From: Harmothoe impar | Taxonomy: Eukaryota > Annelida > Polychaeta > Phyllodocida > Polynoidae | NCBI GenBank assembly: GCA_947462335.1 | Contig: OX381707.1 | Location: forward strand, 65,800,816 to 65,864,815 | DNA: 64,000 bases | Direction: 5' to 3' | Shown: piece by piece, positions 1 to 14,200 of the stretch | Layout of the letters: every line of letters starts with the position of its first letter | Numbering within the stretch: position 1 is the stretch's first letter | Notes under the pieces: generated by a model | The model's input: the letters and a program-made list of their open reading frames with translations, nothing else | What the model was told of the DNA's origin: nothing | Databases searched by the model: none | Program-made: the position numbers and the translations under genes

Positions 1-1680
1 ACAACAGCATTAGTCAGACGTAAATCTACGTTGATTTTTGGTCTATGCTACGTAATCTTAGAAGGTTTGTGAACGTTAAAACTGCATGAACGCGGAAGAT
101 TTGTTGAAGAGCTGTAATATTCTCTCCATAATTGATAGTGCTGCCACCTAGTGTGACACAGAGGAGTCATCTACCCAATTGAAGCTGAAAAGGTATGTCT
201 TTTAACATAGATCTACGTCTAGAGAAACCTCTGAGCTACGTTGGATTTCATAGGGTGTTTACTGGGCAGGAGGCATCAGAATGGCAGTATAGTGGAAAAT
301 AGACCTAAAAGTGCTTTGTGTGGAGAATACAGTAGTCTTCTGAGAATTTTTGCCATATTTGATGCTAATACTCTTAGTTAGGAATGTGAATGGAACTTTT
401 TCTAGGGACATCCTAAATGGAACATTTTGGTTCTCATCTCTTGGGAATTACATCAATTATTCATAAACTGAAAACAGACCTAGAAAAATCCTCCTAGAAC
501 CAAATCTACACCAAAAGTCACACCTTTTCAGGGTATTTTTCAATCTAATTTAGTAGTTTTTATGGGACAGGGTGCATTTACAGCTTATTTTCAGTTTTAC
601 ATCTTTGAGATATGATTTCCACCATACTACAAGTAGTATCTTGGCTTATGATATCTCAAGTTAAAGATCTTGACACAAATTTTGATTATCAATTCCCCCC
701 TAGATACCCCTTTCCACTTGCCTGGATGTCAAGATAGAATGATACACTTACATACAAGTTAAATTAGAATAACCTAGACCAATTTCAAGGCCACTCTTTT
801 GAAGTCAAATGTTGAGAAAGAACTGACAAAAGCTGCCATAGTGCTTTATTTCAGTAGCTTCAATGATTAGGAATATCACTGCCTTGCATGCTCAGTAGAT
901 GATAGGTTATATGGATAATCTCTGTATGAAATCTGTAAGAAATGGCAACTGTTTCCATGGTAAGGAGTAATCATTCATAAAATCATAATATGTGTAATGG
1001 ATTTTTTGCTTCCATGTAGTTATGGTGCGTAGGATAGGACTTATTTCTCTCTATTTCTAAAATGTAAATTTCCTTCTAATACACCTCAGGCTGTGTCTCA
1101 CGAGATTGGGCAGAAGAATATATTGGTGCTGTAAAAGTTAATATATAATTTAAAGGATAAAACGAGGGAAATCCATGACTACCTGTTTTGGTGAAGCCTA
1201 CCCCTTGAGTACAATGTAAGCTATATCAAGAGAATTTTGAACATGACCCTGTGTGCGGAGAATTTCAATTTTCTATTTATCAACAATTTACACATAGATC
1301 TAATGGAAAATGACATTGGGTGATGGGGGCACTGGCCTGTATTAAGTGATTATGGAGCAGCAGCCTGTCATTTTGTTACAACTTGTTACAAGGGGGGAGG
1401 GTGGGGGGAGTCAAATTAAGTGGCCAAAATTGTGTTACATAAGAGGAGTGGGTATGTACAGATGTGTTGGATCATTGGATCATTTAGATATCTATTGAGC
1501 AAGGTTTAAGGTACCCGAGTTTTGGTCAATCCCATAAGCCATCCTGTTAATCTGATTATGGGGACTTTAGTACTGTATCATAGAATCAAAAACTTGCATG
1601 TAAACCGCACCCTGACTCTGGGCCGATCCTATAAGCTCCAATGCTGATCTGACTTGCATACTATCCACAGCTTCTATTCT
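1..1680. other. AT-rich intergenic DNA, no gene seen
   Basis: I found no exon with coding character and no clear repeat. The short open frames here have no recognisable motifs. Confidence 0.5.
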
Positions 1681-3400
1681 TGCATTTATAGCAGCTATTT
1701 GTGGCCATATTTCAATATTTAACCTTGAGAAAACTGAATCACTTTGATCTTGGACAAGGTCATATTAATTTCTCATGAACAAAGGTCTTATACAACGTGT
1801 ATCTCTTCGGAGTTTTTCGAGAATAAAGTCATTGTTATTGTAATCTTGATGAGCCCTACCTTGTTGATGTTGAAAGAGCAGTTGCAATTACAGAAGTATG
1901 CTTTCTGGTATGACTCTCCCTCTCTTTGACCTCATCATGCAAGGAAAGTACATGACTTTGAGTGGAGAACTTTTGGCCTACGGTTCTTAGGGCCATTAGC
2001 TATACAAAAGCACAATGCCCGAAAAAAAATGCCCATGAATAACATTGTATACTACTGGATTATGTCCAAATGTAGCGAAAATGGCCAAAAATGCAGAAAT
2101 TCCTGTATTTTACCTTGCTCCTATGACCTTGACCTTATTAGAGGTCATATTAAGGAATTCATATAAGGCAGTCATCATGTTCTATATCCATGCCAGATAT
2201 TTACATGATTAAATGCAAATTAAGCTCTAGGGATCACCATGAGTAACGCTATTTGTCATATCAAACATTAAAAAAGTTATCAGTTGCCATGGAAACGGCA
2301 GCTATTTCTTAAGAATTTCAAGTTGAAATTTTCCCTATGACATCTCCTCATCATTTGAGCAGCATAGGTCATACTTATGATGATATTCCTGATCACCAGA
2401 GCTATTGAGCCCAAGTATGATGGCTATTTTGGGCCATATTTCAATATTTGACCTTGAAAATAGTGACCTTGACCTTGGTTAAGGTCATTTTAATTTCTCA
2501 TGGACAAAGGTCTTATTCAACTCTATCTTGACATGTAAGTATAGCCCCTTCTAGTTAATATTGAAAGGGCAGTTCAAATATGAGTATGTTTTCTGGCGTT
2601 ACTCTCTTTTTGCTTTTTGAGTGACCTTGACCTTTGACCTCATCCTGCAAGAAAACTACATGACCTTGAGTGGAGAACTTTTTGCCTATGTTTATTGGGG
2701 CCATTGGCCATACAAAAACACAATGCCCAAAACATAATACCCAGAGACACCATTTTACTCTTACTGGATTACATCTAAATATAGCAAACATGGCCAAAAA
2801 GACAGAAATTCCTATATTTGACCTTGCTCCTATGACCTTGACCTTGATAGAGGTCATATTAAGGAATTAATAGAAGGCAGTCTTCATGTTCTATATCCAT
2901 GCCAGATATCTAGATGATTTAATACAAATTAAGTGCTAGAGGTCATCAAGAGTTTTTTCTCATTGCAGCTAATTATTATATCAAACATTGAAATAGGTAC
3001 TGGTTGCCATGGAAACGGGAGCCATTTCTAGGGAATTTCAAGTAGAAATTGTCCCTATGACATCTCATCATTTGAGCAGCATAGGTCATACTTATGATGA
3101 TATTCCTGATCACCAGAGCTATTGAAACCAAGGATAATAGCTATTTTGGGCCATTTTTCAATATTTGACCTTGAAAATAGTGACCTTGACCTTGGCCAAG
3201 GTCATTTTAATTTCTCATGGATAAAGGTCTTACATCAACCTACCTTGACAAAAAAATTTGGACCCGCCCTGTTGATATTAACAGAGCAGTTCAAAAATAA
3301 GTAAATTTTCTGGCCTAGCCCTATTTTTGAATGACCTTGACCTTTGACCTTGCCCTACGCGCAAACGGTGGAATTTTACGCGGAGAACTTTTTTTCTCAG
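1680..3400. repeat. Three diverged tandem copies of a ~720-bp repeat
   Basis: Equivalent landmarks (GGCTATTTTGGGCCAT then TTTGACCTTGAAAATAGTG, then AAGGTCATTTTAATTTCTC, then TGACCTTGACCTTTGACCT) recur near 1684, 2402 and 3119, giving a period of about 718-720 bp. Copies 2 and 3 are closest; copy 1 is more diverged. The unit is studded with TGACCT half-sites. Open frames across it are shadows and show no coding pattern. Confidence 0.8.
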
Positions 3401-4012
3401 ATTGGAAGGGGCAATACCTTTATAAAACCACCTTCAAAATTTAGTGGCTCCTTCATTGGAACGGCACTTCATTTCTAATCTCTTTTTTGGGACCCACCCA
3501 ATGGCCTAGTACTACATATGTAAAGTATGCGTAATGTTGATGTCAAATCTATTATGTCATTTTAACATGCACCTTAAGGCATGAATTTGACATTTATGTT
3601 TTATGTGTATAATTTCTCGAAAAAAAAGATGTGATATTCTGATCAAGATTTAATCACTTGTTACATCAAATAATGACCACATAGATATGTACGGATGCTA
3701 TCAAATGGTTATGTCTCTTTCTAATTGCCATTTAGATGTAAACAATACATCAGTTTCCTGTCAAACTGCTATGTACAAGGATTAACTCCCTTGAGACGTC
3801 ATGATCAGGTCATTTTCACGTATCAACGTGAATATGACCACAAAAGGTGTGCTTTTTACATAAGGTGCTAGCTGGGTTCCAGAATGGTGGAATTCCTAAT
3901 AAATTTCCCTTTCTAATGACATATGACATGACTATATTGATGAAGATTAATTTTCTTAGAAACTGCCCCATAGCAAAGGGCTGTGTCTCACGAACTTAGG
4001 CCAATGTTTTTG

Positions 4013-4075
4013 TCTCTGACCGGGTGCCATCTCTGACCGGGTGCCGTCTCTGACCAGGTGCCATCTCTGACTGGT
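4013..4075. repeat. 17-bp tandem repeat (CTGACCGGGTGCCATCT)
   Basis: About 3.5 copies of a 17-bp unit. The same words (ATCTCTGACCAGGTG) reappear in both arms of the large palindrome just downstream, which suggests the palindrome grew out of this repeat. Confidence 0.75.
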
Positions 4076-4152
4076 TTGGCATGATAAGGTTGAAATACCA
4101 ATAGCAGGAGGCTAATTATGATTATATAACATCCGCCATGAAGTTTTTACAA

Positions 4153-4431
<279 letters not shown>

Positions 4432-4501
4432 CTTTACACTCGGGCAACGGCCCAAAAAACAAACTGGGTCTACATCGTCTTTGGCCACATGAACAGTAAA
4501 T

Positions 4502-5272
4502 CTATATTACTCTACCCTTGTACCTAGTTCGAGAAATAAAACTCCCAATATCTATGAGAATACCATTTGGGCATCTTAACACTGTATTACTGGCATCCAA
4601 CTTTGGTTTTGTCTCTAATCCATTATACACAGACTCTGGCATGACTGTAGTATCTGCCCCTGTATCCACCTGAAATCGCACCTGAGTCCCATTGACATCA
4701 AGACACCCTCACAGACCACTGAGGTTCATTGTGGTCCTCACACCATATTTCATACTGTTCATCGTAATCTTGCTGCTGTTCGTCGTAGTCCTGGTGCTGT
4801 TCATGTTCAGCAAATATATTACCCAAAAAATATTCCACTTGTTCGACGCTCTCCTGGGCAACCTCATGTACACGAGGCTTTTTGAATAGTCAGAATAATC
4901 AGGATGCTTCCAACTATGATAAGTTTTCTTGCGACACATGATCTCAATGTGTCCAATATTACCACAGTACCGGCAATTCGTTGACATTGCTGGGCACTGT
5001 CTATGTCTCTGATCCAACCAATGATCACATCTGGTGCACTTTTTGTTAACTCGACCATTACCATAACCATCCTGATTATAACTTGCACCACCACTTGCTT
5101 TCCACTGTCTCTCATGATGCACCGCATCCAAACTGTGACTTGGGTCATTTTCATCTCTGACCATCTCAGCGTGCTCTCTCGATGGCGTAAGCCAAAGTGA
5201 TAGGTCTGCTGTCTGCTCATTGATGTGATAGGTCTTTTGTCCATTCATTGATGTGATAAGTCTTTTGTCCAT
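4502..5272 (-). pseudogene. Degraded Ty3/gypsy-like retroelement fragment: Gag zinc knuckle and retropepsin start
   Basis: Minus-strand remnants appear in Gag-then-protease order. At about 5040-4930 there is a Cys-rich segment ending in a C-x2-C-x4-H-x4-C zinc knuckle (CRYCGNIGHIEIMC). At about 4890-4705 an acidic linker lies in a different frame. At 4702-4502, in a third frame, an aspartic-protease N-terminus has the catalytic D-T-G-A-D motif, ending at a stop. At least two frameshifts separate the parts. There is no reverse transcriptase, integrase or LTR nearby, and the upstream side runs into the minisatellite at about 5200. Family placement is inferred from domain order. Confidence 0.75.
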
Positions 5273-5957
5273 TCATTGATGTGATAAGTCTATTGTCTAT
5301 TCATAGATGTGATAGGTGTGCTGTTTGTTCATTGATGGGATAGGTCTGCTGTTTGTTCATTGATATGATAGGTATACCGTCTGTTAATTGATGTGATAGG
5401 TCTTTTGTTCATTCATTGATATGATAGGTCTGCCACTTGTTCATTGATGTGATAGGTCTGGTGTCTGTTAATCAATGTGATAGGTCTGCCATCTGTAAGT
5501 TGATGTGATAGGTCTGCTCATTAATGTGACAGGTCTGCCATCTGTTCATTGATGTGTTATTTCTATTGCCTGTTCATTGATGTGATAGGTCTGTTCATCG
5601 ATGTTTTAGGTCTATGTCATTTGTATATTGATATGATAGGTCTGCCGTCTGTTCATCGATGTGATAGGTTTTACTGTCTGTTCATTGACGTGATAGGTCT
5701 GCCATCTGTTCATTGATGTGATAGGTTTACTGTCTGTTCATTGATGTGATAGGTCTGCCATCTGTTCATTGATGTGATAGGTTTACTGTCTGTTCATTAA
5801 TGTGATAGGTCTGCCATCTGTTCATTGATGTGATAGGTTTACTGTCTGTTCATTGATGTGATAGGTCTGCCATCTGTTCATCGATGTGATAGGTTTACTG
5901 TCTGTTCATTGACGTGATAGGTCTGCCGTCTGTTACTTGATGTGATAGGTCTGGTGT
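5203..5957. repeat. ~27-bp minisatellite (CTGTTCATTGATGTGATAGG)
   Basis: Roughly 27 imperfect copies of a unit built around TTCATTGATGTGATAGGTCTGCC. In the centre, two variants alternate (TCTGCCATCTG and TTTACTGTCTG), forming a 55-bp higher-order unit at about 5640-5930. Its left edge overlaps the end of the retroelement open frame. Confidence 0.9.
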
Positions 5958-5959
5958 CT

Positions 5960-8900
5960 GCTTTATTTCAGTAAAGTCATTAGTATAATACACTGACGTT
6001 GGATGTGTGTATGGACTGCATGTGTATAAACCTGTATACTAGTATGGTGTCTGCCAAACAGTGGTTGACCTCATAAATTCAAGGGATATGCTATAAACTG
6101 TTGATAAACCAAAAACATGGAGGCTACACGGGCCGACATAGTCCTATGTGGGCCACTCTGCTTTGTTAGGGTCAATATTTTGTGACAAAAGTATCCTCAA
6201 GTTGGAACATTACACCTTCCACATAGGGAGCTATCGTAATGAATGAGTCACGTATTACTGGCTGTTGGATGGGTGGATTTTCAATGGTGAAAAATATGTC
6301 TCAAAACTAGAGGCTATCTAGAGCCAGGGGACGCGTACACCATATGGCTCAACAATGAAACAGCTATGCACGACATATTCTTGGCCACACAAGTATATGA
6401 CGTCGGATTCACTATGAAATGTAGGGCTTTGTTAATTGATGGAAATATATTGAATTCAAATATAAGATGTACAGGGATGAAAGTGAACAAAAAAATATTA
6501 AATTGTTCAAATTGAGGCCCCTGAATAAAGATCCTCTATGGTTGAGCACAGGTCTTCGCGACATGAAAAAGAAACTGTGGAAATCAGGGGGGAAAACGTG
6601 AAAACGTCCCTGGGTGCAGTTCTAATCTATACATTTAGAGACCCCACGTTTCGTCTGATCAGCGACATGCAGTACATATTCCATGGGTGTAAAGGGTGTT
6701 CTGGTCGTAATGAGCGGGGCGGTGAGGAAGAGAGGGTCTATATAGGCAATAAGGAAATGGGCGATTGGTGAGAGGGAGAAAGGGAGATGCAGTGGGTGGG
6801 ATGTGAAAGATTATAGCAGTAGTACCGAGAGGGTTAAGGCCAAGAACCCCCGGTGGCGGGTAGAGACCAGTGAGGGATAAAAATAAAATGTCCACATATG
6901 TATATATGTTCTCTATACAAGTGCTAATTATAATGTGAACCATAAAAGATCGGGGGAGCAGGGCCGATTGAGAAATATGAGGAGTGGCAAAAGAAGGATG
7001 ACGTGAGAAGTGGGAGTAGAAAAGATACCTTTATTGAAATACACCATTTTAATCATGTCTGCAAATTTAAACGAAACACGTTAATTTTTATAGTTTTTAA
7101 TACTCTTTATCAAGTACATGTACATTCCATTACAGAACACAACAAATAGGTCAATGGTGCCAACCAAAATATCCGACCTATATACATATTATATGCTCTT
7201 CAATTGACCCCATCACATGACATTGAGTCATAACTAAAGTTAATAGTATATAGACGCACCGAAACACCAATTTAAGTTTGTTTAAACAATGAGGTAAACA
7301 GTCTTGTGTTTTACAGTAATACAAGTGCCCAATATAAGCCTGGGAAATCAGCTGTGGTTGATCACGGCACCTAGATACAGAGGTTAGCTCCTCAATGCGA
7401 TTATGTCATTATTTACATATGTAAATCCCTATACATGTATGTACATTGTATATCATGAATACACTGGGTCAGTAATGCTTCATGACAAGATAAGCTGTTC
7501 GAGAGTCTATATGTCAAAATATATACCCTTCCTTTAGGTATAGGGCCTTCTAACATTAGTAACAAGCAGGACTATCTAAAATGCCCTCAGTAACAAACTG
7601 CAGTTTGTTTATAGTTTCTCATTGTGACTTTGTTCATACTCAACTCTCTCTTATACAAAGTTCATTTACCAAGTAATCCATCCTAATTTTTTTCTGAATG
7701 GCTTAAGAATTGAAGCACATCAAGTGAGCAGCTGTTAATACCAAACCAGTAAAATACAATACAAACAGTGAAGACCCGTTAGAGTTGCTCTATATCAAAA
7801 TCCCCCGGCCTTGTTATTCAATGAAAGATTCCCTCATAATACCCTCCGGTAATTTTCTCATCAGGACAGTGGGAATTACTAACACGTACATGTTGCATCT
7901 CAATGTCTCATTTCTGAAGGTGAAGGAAAGTTTGAAGGGAAGGGCTGTTAGGGTGTTAAGTTGTATCATTAGTATTAAAGTCATGCCCTGATAAACAGCA
8001 TTGGGGCAGCCAGTGTCAGCATTACAGTGCTCTCTTTCTAAATTGCTCTAAATTCCCAGGGCTATCTTATATATTTGGGCAAAGGGGACAACACAGATTA
8101 TCGTAATCCCGTGTTCTTTGAGCTGTACAATCACCTTCTAACGTGAAACAATAGTACATGAAACAGAAATCTGGATTCAGCTGGATTTCTGGAAACATTG
8201 ATTGTAGGCATTGTCTATCCACCCATATCCAACATGTGACCTCCAGATCTAGGGCATGCATACACTCTCCAACCAGATAGCCTGGTTGGCTGACATTCAT
8301 TTATGTGCTCTATTCAGGCTCATGACAAGTAGGACGAAGGTTCACGGCACTGTATCTCTCTCTTTATATATATACACAGTATTCTTAGCATCTGACCCTA
8401 ATCCCTATGACCAGTCATTATCTAAGATTTTCCATTTTGGGCAGCAACCCTTCAAACTATAAGGTTGGAGGGCAGAGGACCCCACTTAACTCTAGGGGAT
8501 TCATGTACATCCTATAGTATACCATAATAAACATTCTTTAATCAAATAAAACTAATAACACATATCACTGTTGAGGTGTGAACACTATTACCATGTAAAC
8601 TAAGTTGGTAATTGGAAGATAGAAGGTACATTGTATGTGTAATCACATAATCCATTTTCCTGTGTCTTCCCTAACTATACGATTCGCTTTAACCCAGATA
8701 CATCAATATACATACCGTGTACTTGTCCGCAGCTACATGTGGATAACATCTAAAGTTAATTCAATCCAAACCTCCACATTCCAACTCAATAATATCTGGA
8801 AAGGGTGAACTCACTCACAACTAGTAGACTGATGTCATAGTGTGTGTATGATTATAATGCATTAAAATAACCATTACATTGGTGATAAAATAGGCATGAG

Positions 8901-9765
8901 GTACATAAGACACGACACTTCAATGTTTCATGTTGTACATCGCGTGTATACAACCTTCACCCACCCTTCAACCTCCATTCACGCATAACCACATAGCCGG
9001 CTGCGTTTCATCCAGCTATACAATGTATATGGGCCTTAGCACATGATTATTCTATCCAAGATCATAAACGTCCTCTCCACCTTTAGTTCTTTCTGCGAAC
9101 AGCCTAATTTTTCAGCAAACACCTATCTATTGGGTCAAACCTACTTTCGGTTTTACCTTCTATACATTTGGCAGATATTAACGTGTCAATTATATACAAA
9201 CGAGGGCAATGGAAGTGTAACACACATGTTACATACACGCTTATACTATACAAAGACCCACAAGTACACTTTGATAAAATATTGAATATATACCTAGGGC
9301 TCGATAAAATGGGTTATAATGGCTCTTAAACATGTCATTCACCATCATGATAAGATATATCATTCACCAACTGAGTTATCCTTATAGTTAGGATACCACA
9401 TACAATGTAGTCGGTGATAAAGGAAAGCGGTAAATAAGACTTGGCCGCCGGTTAGGTATCAGCTGTTGGCGACTGTGGTGCACTCGAGAGCGGAATCACC
9501 AACCAGGTTAAACTAGTTTTAGTGTTTGTGCCACTAGAGAATACTTTCCTCGACAAGAGTCAAATAGGCACAGTCATATTAAAAGTTTATGGTTAATACC
9601 AATATTGGTAAGTATTATGCATAATTGCATTTGGGCCATTTCCAAAATGGAATATCAAATTGAATATCATGCAAAAATAGGATTTATATACAGAAATATT
9701 CCTGTTCATGCATATTCATAAAAATACACCTTAATCTTAATCACATTGAATTGTCAATGTCAATG
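5960..9765. other. Intergenic region downstream of SUOX, no gene seen
   Basis: AT-rich single-copy-looking DNA. A segment at about 6478-6540 (AATTGAGGCCCCTGAATAAAG) is shared with 18276-18325, marking a dispersed repeat. None of the open frames (up to 94 codons) has recognisable motifs. SUOX 3' UTR sequence must occupy the right edge, but I see no canonical AATAAA within several hundred bases of its stop. Confidence 0.5.
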
Positions 9766-11264
9766 TCAATGTTTGGGCACAGAGACTGAGACATGGTGCC
9801 ATGCGTTGTGGATGAGACCGCGTAGGTTCCAGATTCCCTCGGCTGTCTCGGGTTGTGTGTTGTGTGACGTATCAACCGCTTTACAGACAAGATCGAGCTT
9901 CTTTCCTTTCATGTTGGTCGGTATCTTCATATCGATGGCCCAGATTGACCACGCCCATTGTCGATGCATCGGCTGTTTTGCGTCGTGGAGATCCGCTACT
10001 TCCCACGTCTTACCGCCGTCCAACGAAACATCTACCCGGATAATTCCCCGGCCACCACCGCTCCATGCATACCCTTTTACAGTGACCTCCTCTGCCTCAT
10101 CTAAGACGGTATCTTCTGTGGGTTCACATATGGCCGATTGGATCGGGTACTCTTGAATGGCAACAGCCTTTCTGAAATCCACATTGTGCCAGTCAATGGA
10201 TGGGTTGAACTGCTTATAGTCGTTCTGTTGCCAGTGTCCTTGACATTCGGTTTTACTAACGGTGATCCCTGTCAGCCATTTCACCTGTCGTGCCCCAGCG
10301 ATCCCAGGTGCGATGACTCTGATCGGATATCCATGATCTAGTGGTAGTGGCTCGCCGTTCATCTCGAAAGCCAGGAGAACATCTTTGCGTGGGTCGAACG
10401 CTGTTGCAGCAGGAATGGATGCCGCGTAGGGCGCACCCTCTACATCCTTATCTTTACCCTCAAAGGTGACATGCTCATAATCTTCTTCCTTCACTCCAGC
10501 ATAGGCGAGGATATCGGAGAGTTTGACGCCTGTCCACTCAGCATTGCTTATGGCGGTCATTCCCCAATTCAACCCGCGTACCCCTTTGTATTGCGCCATC
10601 TGGGAGCGTCGGTTCCCGGCGCACTGTATGGTAGCGGTAATGGTATGCTGCTTAAACCGCTGCTTCAGCTGATCGACATTCAGGACAATAGGCCTTCTCC
10701 AGCCATCCCCCGTGATTTGGATTGTGTGGGTTTTATCAATGGTAGGCACAGGGAGATGGTTACGAACGAAGAACAAATCATTTGGTGTGAGATAAGTATG
10801 AGTTAGGAGTTCTATAGGGGGTTCAGCATTGAACGGCTTCTCAGAGTTGATCGAAAATGCTGGATGCCTTGATGGATCATTCTTGAAAGGGTCGTTGGCA
10901 TCCGCATCCTTCATTACGATTTTATCATCGGGATGGATATTGCCGATGCGCAATTCCTCCATAATCTCGAGCACATTTTCATTCAAGTGTTGCGCGTATG
11001 TTGCGAAAAAAGGCTCTAGGGATTTTCCAGCTGCTAAAAAGATCTTTTTGCCCCCTGGGTGACTCTCTGCAAAATCTGTAACGTCATAGACGCCATCTTT
11101 GAAAGTTACCCAAACTCTCTTGGCTTGTGCTGAGTGCTCCTCCACTTCGGTACGTCGATATGTCGGTAGTTTGTCGTTTGGCAAACCGAAGTTTGCCGTC
11201 ACATCTTTTTTCTCCACCCCCTCTTTGCACTGTGTTGCTCTTTGTTTCAAGTACAGCGAGAATC
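9766..11264 (-). CDS. SUOX: SUOX exon 2: cytochrome b5, Mo-cofactor and dimerisation domains
   Basis: A single uninterrupted exon holds the whole catalytic protein (499 codons including stop). The open frame continues upstream to an ATG at 11337, but those bases include TCCTTTTCATTGCAG, a good splice acceptor ending at 11265. The extra N-terminus it would add has no counterpart in sulfite oxidases, so I place the exon start at 11264. Motifs in order: HPGGKK (heme), YAQH (second heme His), NAEPP and RNHLPVP (start of the Mo domain), QCAGNRR (Mo ligand Cys), DHGYPIRV, KGYAWSGGG and WNLRG (dimerisation domain). All are typical of animal sulfite oxidase. Confidence 0.97.
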
Positions 11265-14200
11265 CTGCAATGAAAAGGATACATCTTTCAATCATACAGA
11301 TCCCTTTAGAAAGATAACATAATTCTAGCATCATCATAACTCACGGATCTGGGAAACCTACTGTTTTGGCACCCAAAACGTGTGGTCCAGAGTGAATTAT
11401 CATTCCCTTACATACAGTGTCTTATTGGAATTTGTCCTTGGAAGTTGTAAAGACAGTCATTGATATCCCACATCTCTGCATCTTCACCCAGTCCATGTTG
11501 TGAAGAATATACGAAAAGGCATGCTTGGAAGGGAAAAAATTGAAGAATTCCACTTGAGCATCCATTGGGCGTATAAGCATAAATAATCGCAATTAGTGAA
11601 ACATTGATTTATAGAACCCCTCCGTTTTAGATGAAAAACGGGCGGTTACTAAAACGGCCCAATATCTAAACCGATATTACATATGGACAGAATGGGTGTT
11701 ATCAGAAATATTATTAGTGTGGGTCAAAGAACAGTACAGTTCTAAGGGAGTGCTCATTTTTTAACAACAGGGGGGGTGGTGGATAAACAATTTGGACCCC
11801 TTGACCCCTTGACCGGGCGTTACTATGCCACAAAGGGGCGCGAAAGCGCGCGATTTTCGGTCTGCTGGGGGGGGGGGGGGGGGGGGGGCGGGTGAAAAAA
11901 TTTCGCCCGCTCCGCGCGAAATCTCACCACCCTCCCCCCTGTTGTTAAAAAATGAGCACTCCCTAAAGTAGTCAACATCACCCCTCCCCTCCTGCGGGTT
12001 ATAGGTTTCCCCACATCTAGGGTCTAGGTTCTATCTGGTCCATCACACCACCACACCGCACTCTAACCCTTGACCTGGATCATGTTCCGTAACCCAGGTA
12101 CGGTACCATTATTCACCTCGAGAGACAAACAAGTTATCAAAGGTTGTCACTATTCTGTCTGCATGACCGATCCTCGACCTGTCGCTCTGAAGTACAGGTA
12201 GAGCACCTGATGACTGAGATATGAGTGGGGCTTATAAAGATACTATAGTACACAAGTGTACTTTACTCGGAAGTTTAACAACTGTGAGCACTTGGGAACA
12301 ATGGTGATTTATGGATCGAATTGCAGCAACTACGAACCTGGTGGCTTCTACATAAACCTGTTTTTCTACTAGCACTGGTACAAGGGCATTTCTGAAGTAG
12401 ACTGTTTACCTTGTATACTTGCTTATCACTAAGTATTGTCCGAACATTCGCGACAGATCTATAATCAGATAACTACATCTTCCATCGACATTACCATGTG
12501 AATACATGTACCATTCAGACTGGGTAGTTGGGAAGATAATCTTAAAAGCCCAACTCTTGAAAGAAAGTGTGACTTTTTTTTCACTTTCTGAGGTCTGACT
12601 GAAAAGAACACAGATATGAAATAATACAAAATCAAATTATCATGTGATCTTATATCACGTTTGTAATAGATAGACTATGGTTATGAGGGGCTAACACAAA
12701 ATAACCACAGTCAACTGGCTGGCACCCTTATAGGGTGCCTGCCAGTCTACAGTAGTCATATTTTGAGTTAGCCTCACATAACCATTGTCTATCTGTTTTA
12801 AACCACAGCTGTAAGGTTATGTGAGTCTACACAGAAATAACCAAGGTGTGAACTCCTTTGTCTTAGCCCTCCGCTGTGGTTTAAAGGAAGATAATTGTCC
12901 TGTGAATCTACTGATATAAGATGTTGTTGTTTGCTTGTGTAGATAGTATAGACAATGTTACAAGTATTCAGCTAAAAGCAATGTTATCAGAAATATACCC
13001 CAGGTGACTCTGTCTGACAGAACTGCTGAAAATAAGGAACCTTGATGGCTAGAGTAGACCAACTTCCGCCGTTTTAACCATTGTGATCCCTACTCCCTAA
13101 ATTCCTTCCCAATTGGAATATTTGAGAAAATCATTCATTGTTGGAAAGCTGAGATCGCTTCGGCAACACTGCCAGCTGGGACTAAACAATAGGCCTTAAC
13201 ACAAAGCCCCTATACCTACTGCCAGTCTGCATCAAACTTAATAAAAAATACACATTGCTCTAAGACCTAAAAGCCAACCCTTCTAATGGGACCAGATGGA
13301 AGAACAGACAATATGCCAAGGTTGGACATTAGTTACCCCTGTACCCTTATCTTTTGTTACTAAACAAGAACATTTTTAGCACTATTAAACTTTGAACTGC
13401 TTCCAAACTTTTAAAATCCCAATGTGACAATACTTTCATTTGCACCCGATGGCGCAAACAAAATTCTTAGACAACATTTTTCTCTTACAAATGTACACTT
13501 AAACATACATATACACTACACAACTCTTCTAACTACATCCAGTGCAACTACGCCTTTCATAATCTAGCTAGGAAATATGACATTGTATTGACCTTCGACT
13601 TTAAGGAGCAGTATGACGACAGCCATAACCCACCCCCTCCTTGACTGGTTATCACTCTGGGTACATCTCCATATCTGGGTGATTGTTCCAGTACAAACAT
13701 GGATACATTAACTCCTCTGCACTGGAGGTCCCTGGGAGGGGGTGAGAGAGGTGAGAGTAGGGACAAGCAGGTGATTTACGATCTGTCTCTACTTCAGAGG
13801 CCAGGGCCTATTGTGTAGCATAGGGTGCACTGACCCGGGTGCACTGATTGAGATAAATGCAAAGGCAGAAATGGCTGTTTCTGAAATTATGATCGTTGAC
13901 AGCCCTACCCTAAGCAGAATTAATCACCTCTGCTAAAAATTGGGAAAAGAAAAAGAATTTGCTACTAATGCTACAGTGTCATTTTACCAGCATTGGTACA
14001 AAAAGTATAACATGAGTTATCAGATGTTGTACCACCAGTGATAGATCACTGGTAGAATTGCCAATGTTGGTACAACATTGTTTTACTAACGTTGGTACAA
14101 TATTCAATATTCCATGTTGTACTAACGTTGGTAGATCACTGGTAACATTACCACCATTGATACATCATCGACAATTTGTTGGCGACTCGTTAAAATATTG

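Noticed and set aside
2555..2870. 100- and 66-codon frames in the TGACCT-rich repeat
   Set aside because: The equivalent frames are not kept in the other two copies of the 720-bp repeat.
5203..5957. CRISPR-like array of spaced repeats
   Set aside because: Units are contiguous and imperfect with no unique spacers, and the DNA is animal nuclear; it is a minisatellite.
11265..11337. ATG-ATG-ATG start for SUOX at 11337
   Set aside because: It lies upstream of a strong acceptor (TTTTCATTGCAG) and encodes a non-conserved stretch; the phase-matched exon at 21705-21963 fits better.
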